This document shows, in pieces, positions 10,280-20,920 of a DNA stretch of 22,025 nt (position 1 is the first letter of the stretch; every line of letters starts with the position of its first letter). The DNA is from Plakobranchus ocellatus (Eukaryota > Mollusca > Gastropoda > Plakobranchidae): the NCBI GenBank assembly GCA_019648995.1, contig BLXT01007982.1, forward strand, positions 2,416,939 to 2,438,963. The letters run 5' to 3'. Below the pieces are notes generated by a model. That model did no database searches. It was not told the DNA's origin and was given only the letters and a program-made list of their open reading frames with translations. Both the position numbers and the translations under genes were made by a program.

Positions 10280-10337
<58 letters not shown>
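10261..10337. repeat. (AAT)n microsatellite at the left edge of the assembly gap
   Basis: At least 50 bp of pure AAT repeat runs into the Ns, so its true length is unknown. Confidence 0.95.
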
Positions 10338-11093
10338 NNNNNNNNNNNNNNNNNNNNNNNNNNNNNNNNNNNNNNNNNNNNNNNNNNNNNNNNNNNNNNN
10401 NNNNNNNNNNNNNNNNNNNNNNNNNNNNNNNNNNNNNNNNNNNNNNNNNNNNNNNNNNNNNNNNNNNNNNNNNNNNNNNNNNNNNNNNNNNNNNNNNNNN
10501 NNNNNNNNNNNNNNNNNNNNNNNNNNNNNNNNNNNNNNNNNNNNNNNNNNNNNNNNNNNNNNNNNNNNNNNNNNNNNNNNNNNNNNNNNNNNNNNNNNNN
10601 NNNNNNNNNNNNNNNNNNNNNNNNNNNNNNNNNNNNNNNNNNNNNNNNNNNNNNNNNNNNNNNNNNNNNNNNNNNNNNNNNNNNNNNNNNNNNNNNNNNN
10701 NNNNNNNNNNNNNNNNNNNNNNNNNNNNNNNNNNNNNNNNNNNNNNNNNNNNNNNNNNNNNNNNNNNNNNNNNNNNNNNNNNNNNNNNNNNNNNNNNNNN
10801 NNNNNNNNNNNNNNNNNNNNNNNNNNNNNNNNNNNNNNNNNNNNNNNNNNNNNNNNNNNNNNNNNNNNNNNNNNNNNNNNNNNNNNNNNNNNNNNNNNNN
10901 NNNNNNNNNNNNNNNNNNNNNNNNNNNNNNNNNNNNNNNNNNNNNNNNNNNNNNNNNNNNNNNNNNNNNNNNNNNNNNNNNNNNNNNNNNNNNNNNNNNN
11001 NNNNNNNNNNNNNNNNNNNNNNNNNNNNNNNNNNNNNNNNNNNNNNNNNNNNNNNNNNNNNNNNNNNNNNNNNNNNNNNNNNNNNNNNNNNNN
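10338..11093. other. Assembly gap (756 Ns)
   Basis: Unsequenced. The flanks are different trinucleotide repeats (AAT left, GAA right), so the gap probably lies in a long compound microsatellite. Translations across it are meaningless. Confidence 1.
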
Positions 11094-11142
11094 GAAGAAG
11101 AAGAAGAAGAAGAAGAAGAAGAAGAAGAAGAAGAAGAAGAAG

Positions 11143-11172
<30 letters not shown>
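11094..11172. repeat. (GAA)n microsatellite at the right edge of the gap
   Basis: About 79 bp of uninterrupted GAA emerges directly from the Ns. Confidence 0.95.
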
Positions 11173-11173
<1 letters not shown>

Positions 11174-11900
11174 TGGGAAAGTAGACAAAAAACGGAAAGG
11201 AAAATAGAGAGCACGAATTGTTATGAGAAAGAAGTAAACGCATATTTAACACTTAGTTGTTTTCAATAACAGCTCATGAGGATAAAGACTGTACTAACAT
11301 TTGTTTTAATCAACAAAATGTCTCTCAACTCTTGTTCACGGGGCTATCTGCTCCCGTTAGATTGTAAGGATTTTTTGATGGTCCTATTTCTCACCAAACA
11401 GTATTTCCAACGCGAATAGATAACAGTATAATACTGATCTACGAGGCTGCTTTTCATTACTGGGCCAAAGGCAGAGAGAGCGACAATAGAGGAGAAGTAT
11501 AGGAGGAAGCTTTATTTAGGAAGAATAAAACGGAGCATTAATGTTAGAAATAAAACGTGGAGATGATATGATAGACAAGTAAAAAAAAATAAAAGTACAA
11601 ACAATTAAAACACAGCTTTGAAAATATAAATCCACTTACTTTGATTGGTGATGGATTCACCCAACGAGAAAGAAGCTTAAAACAAATTATGAAAGCTGAA
11701 GCAGTCACTTATTCAGCAAAACCAAGTGCACGAGATAATTCACCAACTCAATGACAGTTCCATAACGCTCTTTCATTTTTAGCTATTTAATAATGTTCTT
11801 TTTCTTAACGATTACCCATGGCTTGCGAAGAGTACATTCATTCTTATAAATATAGATTAATGCACCTTAGTGCAACGAATGTGCGCGCTTGATGTTGAAA
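11173..11900. other. AT-rich stretch without a recognised gene
   Basis: I find no coding motif, RNA gene or mobile-element signature here. Confidence 0.4.
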
Positions 11901-11902
11901 AC

Positions 11903-12018
11903 TAGATAGATAGATATAGATATTTAATGAGAGATAAGGAGAATGAAAGAGAGAAAAACAGAGGGACATAGCAAAAGCGAGAGAAATAGATGGACAGAGA
12001 AAGAAAGAAAGAAAGGAA

Positions 12019-12074
<56 letters not shown>
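11903..12074. repeat. Purine-rich tract: GATA units, then (GAAA)n and (GA)n
   Basis: Short GATA repeats at about 11903-11925 and GA/GAAA-rich sequence precede a clean (GA)n run at about 12021-12074. Confidence 0.9.
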
Positions 12075-12078
<4 letters not shown>

Positions 12079-12546
12079 TTGGGGGAGGCAAGATAGGGTT
12101 ACGGAAAAAGTAAACATATACCTTTCACGCTAGATATAATCATAGCTTCTATCTGCATAGCTAAAAAGCTGGGGACTCATGATGAGCCTTGCATGAAACA
12201 ATACAGTATCGATTGGCCAGTAATAAATAGCAATCCAATACGGTATCTGGCTGGTATTGTTTACACATTATGGTTTTGTCTTAATCAAAGCCTAGAGTGA
12301 AATGTACATTGTGTTAATAAAATCGATTATTCTTTATTGTAATTGTTTTGAAATAACACAGTGTTGCTATTAATTTGTTTGCGAAGGGGCAAGCATAGGC
12401 CTATTACATGGGAACAACGCTTTATTCATGGCCATACTATCATTACACCTTTTTTCCCCTTGGATTTTCTAGATATTTACATTCAAATAATGCACTCTTA
12501 TAAACAAAGTTTAAGGCTGTTAAAGATGCTTCAATGGTGGATGAAG

Positions 12547-12658
12547 ATGAATTACTATAGTAAAACAACGTAACATGAATTAATATAGTAAAACAACGTA
12601 ACATGAATTAATATAGTAAAACAACGTAACATGAATTAATATAGTAAAACAAGGTAAC
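12547..12658. repeat. Minisatellite, four 28-bp units
   Basis: Four head-to-tail units start at 12547, 12575, 12603 and 12631, each beginning ATGAATTA and ending GGTAAC or CGTAAC. Unit 1 differs from unit 2 by one base and unit 4 from unit 3 by one base, so the expansion is recent. Confidence 0.95.
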
Positions 12659-13011
12659 AACTAACTTAAAAACTTATTCAAACAAAGTTGAACGAAATTG
12701 TGTGCATGTTAAAATGTTTCACTCTTAGGCTTGTTAAGTAAAAAATAGCAAAGGCAATAGCATTCCCAAAGATACAAGTCAAATTATAAGTGGAAATGGG
12801 AAATCGTTGTTATTGTTATCGCTATTATTTGGAGTCTAAATTCTGATGAGGAAACAACAAAATTGTAAACATATGCAGTTGAATACAAAATGATATCATA
12901 CAACTTGTCAGTCTAAGCACTTGCATACTATTTTAAAGAGTATACCCACAAACAAGTTAGATTTTTTCGTTCAGTTTAGCTCATGGCAGGAACATAAGTG
13001 ACTTTACGATT
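12659..13011. other. AT-rich stretch without a recognised gene
   Basis: Nothing beyond ordinary AT-rich sequence is seen. Confidence 0.4.
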
Positions 13012-13140
13012 CACAAATGATACAGAATACGGATTGTGATTCTTAGAAACTTAAGCAAATTTGTAAATAGACATTATGGGCAAGAATATATATTACGCAA
13101 CGATAATTTCAGCTCTCTGTGCCCATAATGTGATCTAACT
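13012..13140. repeat. Diverged dispersed repeat, copy A
   Basis: Shares ordered blocks with 13693-13832: CACAAATG, TACAGAATAC, GAAACTTAAGCAA, TTGTAAATAGACA, CGCAACGATAA and GATCTAACT. The two copies lie in the same orientation about 680 bp apart. The source family is not recognised, and no terminal repeats are apparent. Confidence 0.8.
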
Positions 13141-13692
13141 GAAGGTTCCTCATACAATGGACGGCAACGGCATACTTTCCTTTCCATTCTAAATGTCCAC
13201 CTGACACAAAGTGCTCCTTTCATCGCGTCCCTTTGTAACATTGAAAAGGGTCACAGATGGTTATCCTGATTTATATCAATAGTAATGACAGTCCTAACTT
13301 AATATTGCAGTCACAGATAACTACTTGTACATTTTTGTTTACAAAGCTTCTTAAAGCGTTTTGACCAAATCAAGATGAGTTTATATTTTATAACACATGA
13401 CAACTGCTGCGTTGAGATAATCACGTACCTTGGCATTCATGGTTTTTAAACTGTCTCATCTGGCCCTGAACAGGTATGGAAATCTTTGATGAAAAAAAAA
13501 CAATTCATCAAGTATTGTCAAGGGGAAATCAAACTGAAAGCTTCTTTTTCTAAAGCACAGCTATTCATCATTCCACCATCATGCGTCCAGACTGTTTCCT
13601 CGACAATGATTTCCAATAACTGTTCGTGCCAGGGTATATATTAAAAACCGTCCATTTCACTACAACGTAAGCACAGGCTATTGACTATGCAC
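13141..13692. other. Spacer between the two diverged repeats
   Basis: No coding or RNA signature. It may belong to the same larger element as the flanking copies, but I see nothing that proves it. Confidence 0.35.
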
Positions 13693-13832
13693 CACAAATG
13701 TTACAGAATACAGACTGTAATTGTTGGAAACTTAAGCAATTGTAAATAGACACTCTGCGTAAAGGGAAAAAAAAATATATATATCGCGCAACGATAACCT
13801 CAGCTATTCTGTGCTCATAGCTCGATCTAACT
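13693..13832. repeat. Diverged dispersed repeat, copy B
   Basis: Same block order as copy A with small insertions, including an A-run followed by AT repeats near 13770. By eye the identity is about three quarters, so the duplication is old. Confidence 0.8.
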
Positions 13833-14007
13833 TCGTGTTTCTTAGGTAAAAGTGCTATTGTTTTAACTACAGCAGTTTATATTCACTAATACCGTTACAA
13901 CAATTATTGCGTACATTAATTTCTGTGACAACGACAAACATTTGAAATTACTTTTTTCCTTTACCTTGTCTCCTGCCAGCTTAAAATGGTGTTCTTGCTC
14001 GATTATC

Positions 14008-14033
14008 TTTTTTTTTTTTTTTTTTTTTTTTTN
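14008..14033. repeat. Poly(T) run ending in an ambiguous base
   Basis: Twenty-five Ts followed by a single N at 14033, a likely sequencing or gap-filling uncertainty at a homopolymer. Confidence 0.95.
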
Positions 14034-14220
14034 AGTCCACCCGAAATGATTTTGCCCATTTATTAAAGTTAAATTTTATACTTATGTCATTGTTCTCTCT
14101 TTCCGAGCCACAAGGATGGAATTTATGGTCACTGGTTGTCTCTGACATGTAAACTTTAATACACGTAACTAAGAATGTGTATGCGTGCGTGTGCAAAGAC
14201 AAATACTCTATCTGATCCTC

Positions 14221-14476
14221 AGCCTTCCCCGCCCTCCCCTCTCCCCTTGTTTCTCTGGTTGGACTTGTATTTGCTTATCACTTGGTCACATTGAATGATT
14301 AGACGATCTTTTAATGTTTTTATCTCTGTCTGTCTCCCTTTCCTATCTCTCCCTATTAACTCTTCGTCTCTTTACTTGTTGTCTGTCCCTCCCTCCTCTA
14401 CATTCTATTATATTCTTTCTTCTCCCTACCTTTATTTTCCTTTTTTCTGTCTTCTTCTATGTCGGCCCTTTCTCAC
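14221..14476. repeat. Pyrimidine-rich low-complexity block
   Basis: Strongly C/T-biased with many TCTCTCC and TTCTTC stretches. The Leu/Ser/Phe-rich open frames here follow from this bias and are not credible proteins. Confidence 0.75.
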
Positions 14477-14694
14477 TTTTCCCCGCCCTCTTTTTCTCTC
14501 TCTTTTCTTGACGCTCTCTCTCTCTCTCTCTCTCTCTCTCATTCTTTTCTACTTATTCTTTTTTTTCTTTCTTTTTCTCCTATTTCTCCACTGGTACCTG
14601 CATGGTAGAGCGAATATGCATAGATTTTTTGCCTTGCTTTGTCTCGTTCAGTAAAATTTTTCCCCGCCCTCTTTTTCTCTCTCTCTTTTCTTGA

Positions 14695-14731
<37 letters not shown>

Positions 14732-14853
14732 TCTCATTCTTTTCTACTTATTCTTGTTTTTCTTTCTTTTTCTCCTATTTCTCCACTGGTACCTGCATGG
14801 TAGAGCGAATATGCATAGACTTTTTGCCTTGCTTTGTCTCGTTCAGTAAAATT
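14477..14853. repeat. Tandem duplication, two copies of a ~181-bp unit
   Basis: Copy 1 (14477-14657) and copy 2 (14658-14853) both run from TTTTCCCCGCCC through a (CT)n tract, TTCTACTTATTCTT, CACTGGTACCTGCATGG and TAGAGCGAATATGCATAGA to GTTCAGTAAAA. They differ mainly in CT-tract length and a few T-run changes, so the event is recent. Confidence 0.95.
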
Positions 14854-17160
14854 GTCAATTATTTTGCCCCTACAATAACACTCAATCTTTTTTTCTGTGA
14901 ACGCATATGTAAAAACAGAAAATACAGCAGAATATACGAGCGTATTTATTTAATGTTATGACAGCAAAATTTAAGTAAGAAAAAATCTAAAACGACTTTT
15001 ATTTGGATCTCACATTAAGCCTAGATAATTCATCTCGCAATTTTAAATTTCGAACCATTGCAAATTATATCTAATTTTTTTTTGGTTTAATTTTTTTACA
15101 AAATAATCTTCACATAACTGGTTTAGGAACATATTTAGATCTCTGGCTTGCCTTATTTTAAAAAAAATAAAATTATCCAACAAAGAGTACAGCATTCTTC
15201 AAGTTGACAGCAACTCATTTCAATGCGGAAAATTGCAAAATCAAAAGATAGTAGTTTATTTATTTATTCATTGATGCAGAAGCAAGGCATTTTTTAAAAG
15301 TCGTGGGCATCAATGGCAGCTGTATACCCCCCCCCCCTCCTGATTTTTGTGAGTTTTAAAAATGAAAAGCTGCTCTATCCACCGATATATAAGTAGAAAG
15401 TTATTGGACTGCAGTAAATTCATGGGTTTTTTTTTTAAAGTGAGATTATAAAGTTTTCAATTAGACTTTCTTAAATGAAATGTAATCAAGACAAAACTTA
15501 AGCTTTTCTCTGATATGAAATACATGACTTTTAATGCCTAATCCAGGATAAAGCCAATTCTAGAAGCAAAAAAATGTAAGCCTAAGAACGCAAAACTGGC
15601 TTGTTTCTACAATATGTTCGGTACAAATCTTTAAAAAAAAAAAATCAATAACATTTAATCGCTGAAAGATAAATTTCATTTACACTTCAATCAATCAATT
15701 GCAATTTAAGCATAGTAATTTGAATAAGAAATTCACTCTAATTGAAAAAAAAATGCCGCCATTAAATAAACTTTTTTGCCTTGGTTTAGACTTGCGTAAT
15801 TTTTTTCAGCTGCAACGACTCACGTAATTTAGAACAAAAAATGAAAATGCTTCAAATGGAGCTTGTTAAGAGACAAGATGAGATCATTGTCAGGAAGCTG
15901 CTCTATCTACAGCACAGCAGCCAAGTGAGAGAGATAATAAGTTATTTGCCTGCAGTTAGTTATCCCACTTTGCCCCTTTGGAAGGCATATTCGTGGAATG
16001 ACGGAGAGAAGACTATTCTTTTGAGCTAAAGTTTGTAGCCTACGCGCATACGTTTGGTATCCATGTCAATATCCTTGAAACTTTGATATTTTTAATTGCT
16101 CACAAGCGTTCTCATCTTTAGAATTTAGATTTTAAAACGTTTCTGATCCTCAAAAGCATTTAAAAAGACCGAGAACTGTTTATAGTAGGCTTATATGAGT
16201 GGATTTAGTTTCTTTGCATCATTGCATCGAAAATAGGTGGAATTTGACTGAAATTACATATAGATTGGCTTTTATAAATGCTTGTTCGCCCTTTTAAAAC
16301 TGATTTTTGGATTTTCTAGCTATCCTGAAATCTTCTATTAGGTTACAGTGATTTTGAAGGTTAAATTCATAAATCAATTGTGAGTCTCTCTTCCTTATCA
16401 CTTCTTTGTTAAATGAATAAAAAGAAAGGCAATTATTTAACCAAGATGCAGTTGGGTCTATCTCAATAAAACCCTGATTTATGAAGCTACATAACAAGTC
16501 GAATAAATGTTTTTTTTTTTTTAATTTTAAAATTTTGAAAACACTTTTTTTTTCAATAATCAGCAAAGCCCACAGGATGTCATTCTAAGTAACACAACCA
16601 GTTGCCATTTAAAACATGCATCATGTCAGTCTTAAACCATTATAGTTGCTTATGTTACTCAAGTATTTTAGATAGATATTAATTTAGTGTCGTGTAAACC
16701 ATTTTAAATAACACCTTTTCTTTTTTAATCTTAAAAATCAAAGACGAGTTAAAGTTCCATATGGAACAGAAAGGTGATTGTGTCTTTTCCCTTTCCTCAA
16801 CAAGTTGATCTCTGTTTGTGTCCGTTTCACGGGCCAGAAATGGCAAGAGGAAGACAGAACAGTTGTAATTTATACCGTTTTCGTGTTCACACATATTTCA
16901 AGGAAAAAGAAGCCAACAAAAAATTGGCGTAAATATTTGCATATATTTCAACCAATGGATGGGAGAATAGGTTGCATGAGTGTAAAAATCTGTCGGCAAA
17001 AAATATGATAAAAGATAAAAAAGAGAGCCATCGAGATGCTTCAACCGATTTAAGAGAAACAGGTGGAGAAAATGTGACAAAGAGAAAAAAAATTCACATA
17101 TAAGTACAAAATGAGAATTAGATAATGACCAGACAGAATGACAGATACACGTATAATAAT
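14854..17160. other. Long AT-rich stretch without a recognised gene
   Basis: Short open frames at 15841-16029 (+), 16294-16566 (-), 16679-16894 (-) and 16778-17008 (+) show no motif or family resemblance. A C11 homopolymer sits at about 15327-15337. No RNA gene or mobile element recognised. Confidence 0.4.
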
Positions 17161-17162
17161 AG

Positions 17163-17215
17163 AGATAAATGAATAAATGAATAAATAAATATAAATAAAT
17201 AAATGGATGGATAGA
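17163..17215. repeat. (AAAT)n/(GAAT)n tetranucleotide microsatellite
   Basis: Repeated AAATGAAT and AAAT units end in GGATGGAT. Confidence 0.85.
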
Positions 17216-18031
17216 CTTCTAGATACATAGTATAATTTTTCTACAGAAAAAAAATAATAGTAGACAATTGCTATGTAGATGAATAGATTTTCAGAAAGAA
17301 AAGATAACAGCGATAACACGAGTACCCAAAAAGAACACAAAGTTTTGTCTCATGCGTACAAAACCAATGAGCGTTTCTGGCAACGAAGCTGATTATTCAG
17401 ATGAACTAAGAGGTCTGAGGTCAGCACTATGACCAGGCTTTAAGATCCATTGATCCTCTGTCCGAGGAAACAAGTAGGTGCAACATGAATTATTCATGGC
17501 ACTTATTAAGGTGATGTTGGACACATTAAGCAATCGTTTATTTTTATTGTTAAAACACAAGTGGTATTGTACAACAATATTGCTCTAAAAAGAATGGTTC
17601 AGTTACGTTAGGATTAGCTCGTCAAAAGAGCTGTTAGCTTCTTTATAATTTATAGCTGATTTCATTACGAGATAAAAGGAATTTTTATGATCACCTAGAA
17701 ATTTGCAAACGGCTAAGCTTATCCGAAAGGAAGACTCTTTTTTATTTTAATTATGTATTTATTTACATTTCCCCGAAGGGAAAACGAACATGCTTAAGTT
17801 TAGAACCGATCACATGTTCTTTCATGAATATCAAAACAGTTCAGTACTGACAATTTTTCTTTTCGTTTACCTGCATTACGCCCACCAATCTATAAACTTT
17901 GATATTAAAAAACATTTGCCTTTACATGCTGAGCTGTGTGTATAATTATGTCATCCGTATTCCTTTTCTTGAAAACTAAGTTAACAATTTTAAAATTTAT
18001 AATTAATAGAAGTATAAAACTTTGCCTACAT
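17216..18031. other. AT-rich stretch without a recognised gene
   Basis: No feature recognised before the SINE insertion. Confidence 0.4.
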
Positions 18032-18043
18032 TCAGAAATGAGC
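18032..18043. repeat. Left target-site duplication of the SINE
   Basis: TCAGAAATGAGC, identical to 18201-18212. Confidence 0.88.
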
Positions 18044-18200
18044 GGGGGCGTAGGTAGCACAGTGGCTTGCGCGTCCGCCCTGAGATCTGCAGGGATCCTT
18101 CTGTTGCGGGTTCGAGGCCCGCCACCGGCGCCCTGGCCTGAAGGAGGGCCTGAAAGCTAGAGATCACCTTGTTGTGGACTGGCAATATACAAAAACCCAC
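18044..18200 (+). mobile_element. tRNA-derived SINE, 157-bp body
   Basis: The head is tRNA-like: an A box TAGCACAGTGG and a perfect B box GGTTCGAGGCC, the two internal RNA polymerase III promoter parts, about 50 nt apart. A GC-rich tRNA-unrelated body and a short A-rich tail (ACAAAAACCCAC) follow. The element is far more GC-rich than its surroundings. Exact 12-bp direct repeats flank it, as expected after LINE-assisted insertion. Frames through it give Ala/Arg/Pro-rich peptides often mis-annotated as proteins in repeat-rich genomes; they are not genes. The family name is not known to me with certainty. Confidence 0.88.
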
Positions 18201-18212
18201 TCAGAAATGAGC
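18201..18212. repeat. Right target-site duplication of the SINE
   Basis: TCAGAAATGAGC, 12 of 12 identical to the left copy, which points to a relatively recent insertion. Confidence 0.88.
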
Positions 18213-18921
18213 TTGATCGCTATATATTCAATTGCACAAGTCAAAGACGGCTATCTTAAAAAGTGAAAAAAAAAACAAAAAAAACAACATAATCACCCCC
18301 TCTCGCACCCCGTTTTATTTTTATCTCCTCTTGAATCTTATATTGACTATGGCAAAATATATACAAAGGGACAGTGTAATTAAAACTACATCGATAACCA
18401 GTGAAAACAAAAAAGTCGATAAACCGTTAGTGCAAACTCATTGACAGCCATTTGGCACAGTCACATCGATAACCATTTAAATTCTTCAGGCTTAAAAACA
18501 GAGTCGCAGTGATTGTGTTCCTATTGCAAACATGCCTAAAAGGGCCCCTGAGCGCTTAATTTTTTTTTTTACTCGAACCAATATCTTGAGTGTACGCTTT
18601 GCGATAAAAGACAATAAGTGGAACTCATTGTTCATTTCGCTTTCTTTTCGTCTTAGCTATTTGATTTTTCTTAATTGTTCTTTATAAAATGCATTTCATT
18701 CAGTTTTTGAAGCATCACTTTGCACAGGCACTTACAGTGCAAGTAAAGAGCGGACTCGGACATACATGGGTTTAGGATCGAGAAGTATAGTTCGATTTGC
18801 GTCACACATTATCATTCAAACAGTATGGTTTCAGACTAAAAATTGCATCAATAACTAGGGTTGACTATTATTAGAAGAAGCATCTTGAAGGCAAATGAAA
18901 ATAGGTTATATACCCCACTTG

Positions 18922-18923
<2 letters not shown>
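18213..18923. other. AT-rich stretch without a recognised gene
   Basis: A 70-codon plus frame at 18232-18444 is not recognisable. No RNA or repeat feature is seen. Confidence 0.4.
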
Positions 18924-18989
<66 letters not shown>

Positions 18990-19048
18990 GAGAAAGAGAA
19001 AGAGAGAGAAAGAGAGAGAGAAAGAGGAGAGAAAGAGAGAGAAAGAGA

Positions 19049-19104
<56 letters not shown>

Positions 19105-19139
19105 ACGAGAGAGAGAAAGAGAGAGAAAGAGAGAGAAAT

Positions 19140-19184
<45 letters not shown>
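18924..19184. repeat. Long (GA)n purine tract, about 260 bp
   Basis: An almost pure GA repeat with spaced GAAA interruptions that form a loose higher-order pattern (GAGAGAGAAA). The Arg/Glu-repeat frames across it are artefacts. Confidence 0.97.
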
Positions 19185-19185
<1 letters not shown>

Positions 19186-20017
19186 GTAGATCCTTACGCT
19201 TTGTTTAGTTTATTTTGCATTTTTACACCACCACCATAACTGAATAGACCTAGAGCCAAAGCTTTTACTTTCGTACCCAGTCTATAAATATTTGCAAATT
19301 TAATTCCAGACTTTTAAAGCTGTTCAAGATACGAATATATATAACCTTTTTTGTTATGCAACGCATGAGATACGTCCACTCTATGGAGCCAGGAGCATCT
19401 ATTTGTAGTTGATAACTAAAAAAAAAAAGGGACAGATTATCTCCATATCGATAAGGAAAGAGCAGAAAACAATTCCTTCACATATTCACTTATTAGTTGC
19501 ACTGAAAATTTAGCATAGAATTTGTAATTTTGGGACAGAAAACAATTTTTTAAAAATCACACGTCACAAAAGAAGATGCACCGCGTTTTAAAAAAAATTA
19601 ATTTGATTATTCATGTGTCTAGGAAATATTTAATATTTAATACTACTAATGATTCACTTGAACATCTTAATTCATATACTTGAAGAAGAATAACTGGCTA
19701 AAACCTTTGGAAAAGACACAGAACACATAAACTGGCCCTTCAGACTCTATGGAAACACTGTATCTAACTAACCCTCATACCGATGGGGCCATATCAAAGA
19801 CCAGCCAGCTTTTAAAATATTATTCTATTTTATATTTCATAATCATCAAAACTTGAGTATTTTCGTAAATATTTATGGAGGCACTTATCTCAAACAAGTA
19901 GATTCTATTTAAAGAGAGAATCATCTTTGCACGTAAAACCTACCGAAACTCACAAAATGATTTCAATGGAGGATTTTTGTGTAAGAAAGTCCATGTTTTA
20001 ACAAAGCAAACATAGTT
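19185..20017. other. AT-rich stretch without a recognised gene
   Basis: No coding motif, RNA gene or mobile element recognised. Confidence 0.4.
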
Positions 20018-20083
20018 TTACTTAGCAGGTGATTCGGCCCGATCCGTGTCCCAATTTGGACAGGGTGACAGCGAAGAGGTAAC
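20018..20083. other. Exon-like island, strand undecided
   Basis: A short GC-richer island has splice-like edges on both strands. Plus reading: acceptor CTTAGCAG before 20029 and donor GAAGAG|GTAACC after 20078, a 50-nt exon open in two frames. Minus reading: acceptor TTTATTATAG before 20083, then 21 open codons ending CPNWDTDRAESPAK and a TAA stop. I recognise neither product. It may be a real small exon or a repeat fragment. Confidence 0.2.
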
Positions 20084-20426
20084 CTATAATAAAGCAGAAA
20101 TAATGGATCAGGTATGAGGGACAAGAACGACTGCACTTTTTTTTCTTACTGCCATCCAAGTAAACAGGTAGCCAGGTTGTGCAATGACATTTTTATAACC
20201 TTAAGATCATCAAGAATTGTAAGAGAAAAAGTGAAATTGTTAGAGAGTTATACATTTTTTTTAAAGTTCACCAGAAATCTCTAATATTTCATTTTGAGAT
20301 CACATTTTATTTTCTCTTGGAGAGGAATGGAGAAATCTTGAAAAGCAGTAGAGACACTGCCTTTGAATCTATAGCAGGATGAAATGGCTTCTCCTATCAT
20401 TCTTAGCCATGCGCATTCAGTATGAT

Positions 20427-20500
20427 TATTGAAGAGAAAAAAACAAAACAAAGAAGAACAGAATCTTATTGAAGAAAAAAAACAAAGAAGGACAGAATCT
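20427..20500. repeat. Short A-rich tandem duplication (40 + 34 bp)
   Basis: Both copies run from TATTGAAGA through an A-run and CAAAGAAG to ACAGAATCT. Copy 1 is 20427-20466, copy 2 is 20467-20500, differing by small insertions and one substitution. Confidence 0.85.
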
Positions 20501-20599
20501 CAGCTGATTTTCCAAATAAAGATTTGGTGAAACATCAATGATATCTTTTTGGAGATCCAAGCAGGTGTAAAAGATGAAATAGTAATATGTGATGCTTGG

Positions 20600-20665
20600 T
20601 CACACATGCTATATAGCTGTGCTTTAGATTGATATGTCTGTGGTCGATTCCTGCTCGTGCCAGTA
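20600..20665 (+). mobile_element. Possible decayed tRNA-derived SINE head
   Basis: GGTCGATTCC at 20642-20651 resembles a B box lacking one T, and a TAGCTGTGCTTT segment about 30 nt upstream loosely resembles an A box. No target-site duplication was found. Confidence 0.25.
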
Positions 20666-20920
20666 TGAGTTAAGGAAAACTTACTACTCCAAGTCTTAGC
20701 ATGGTCTTAAAGCAATACAAGTTTAGTGTTGATGGATAGAATGTGGGACGAAAAAATGTTGGGCCCAATTGGTAATGAGTAAATATACTGGACCGACCTG
20801 CCCTAAAAATAAATTCATTGATCAAGGTGTAACTAAACAAGATTCCTGGGGAGCTGCGAGCGCTAACTTAACTTTAACAAAACAATAGCAGCAGGAGATT
20901 GTGATAAAATAATTGACTTT

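Noticed and set aside
10171-11252. Long open frames of about 300-347 codons crossing the gap
   Set aside because: They consist of Ns flanked by AAT and GAA repeats, so there is no real coding evidence.
14295-14654. 119-codon Leu/Ser/Phe-rich frame that looks like a membrane protein
   Set aside because: It follows from the pyrimidine-rich composition and is partly duplicated by the 181-bp repeat; no start context or motif.
15367-15965. Possible repeat pair around GCTGCTCTATC at 15.37 and 15.90 kb
   Set aside because: Only short blocks match with changing spacing; not clearly above chance in this composition.
15841-16029. 62-codon plus-strand frame
   Set aside because: No recognisable motif, no splice partner and no neighbour in phase; length is within chance.
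18044-18132. Functional tRNA gene
   Set aside because: The A and B boxes are present, but the cloverleaf arms do not pair convincingly, and the element continues into a SINE body with target-site duplications.
17936-18200. Plus and minus frames of 74 and 65 codons around 18.1 kb
   Set aside because: They run through the SINE; the peptide-like composition comes from the tRNA-derived element.
18861-19239. 115-codon Arg/Glu repeat proteins
   Set aside because: Pure translation of the GA microsatellite in two frames, with no flanking conserved sequence.
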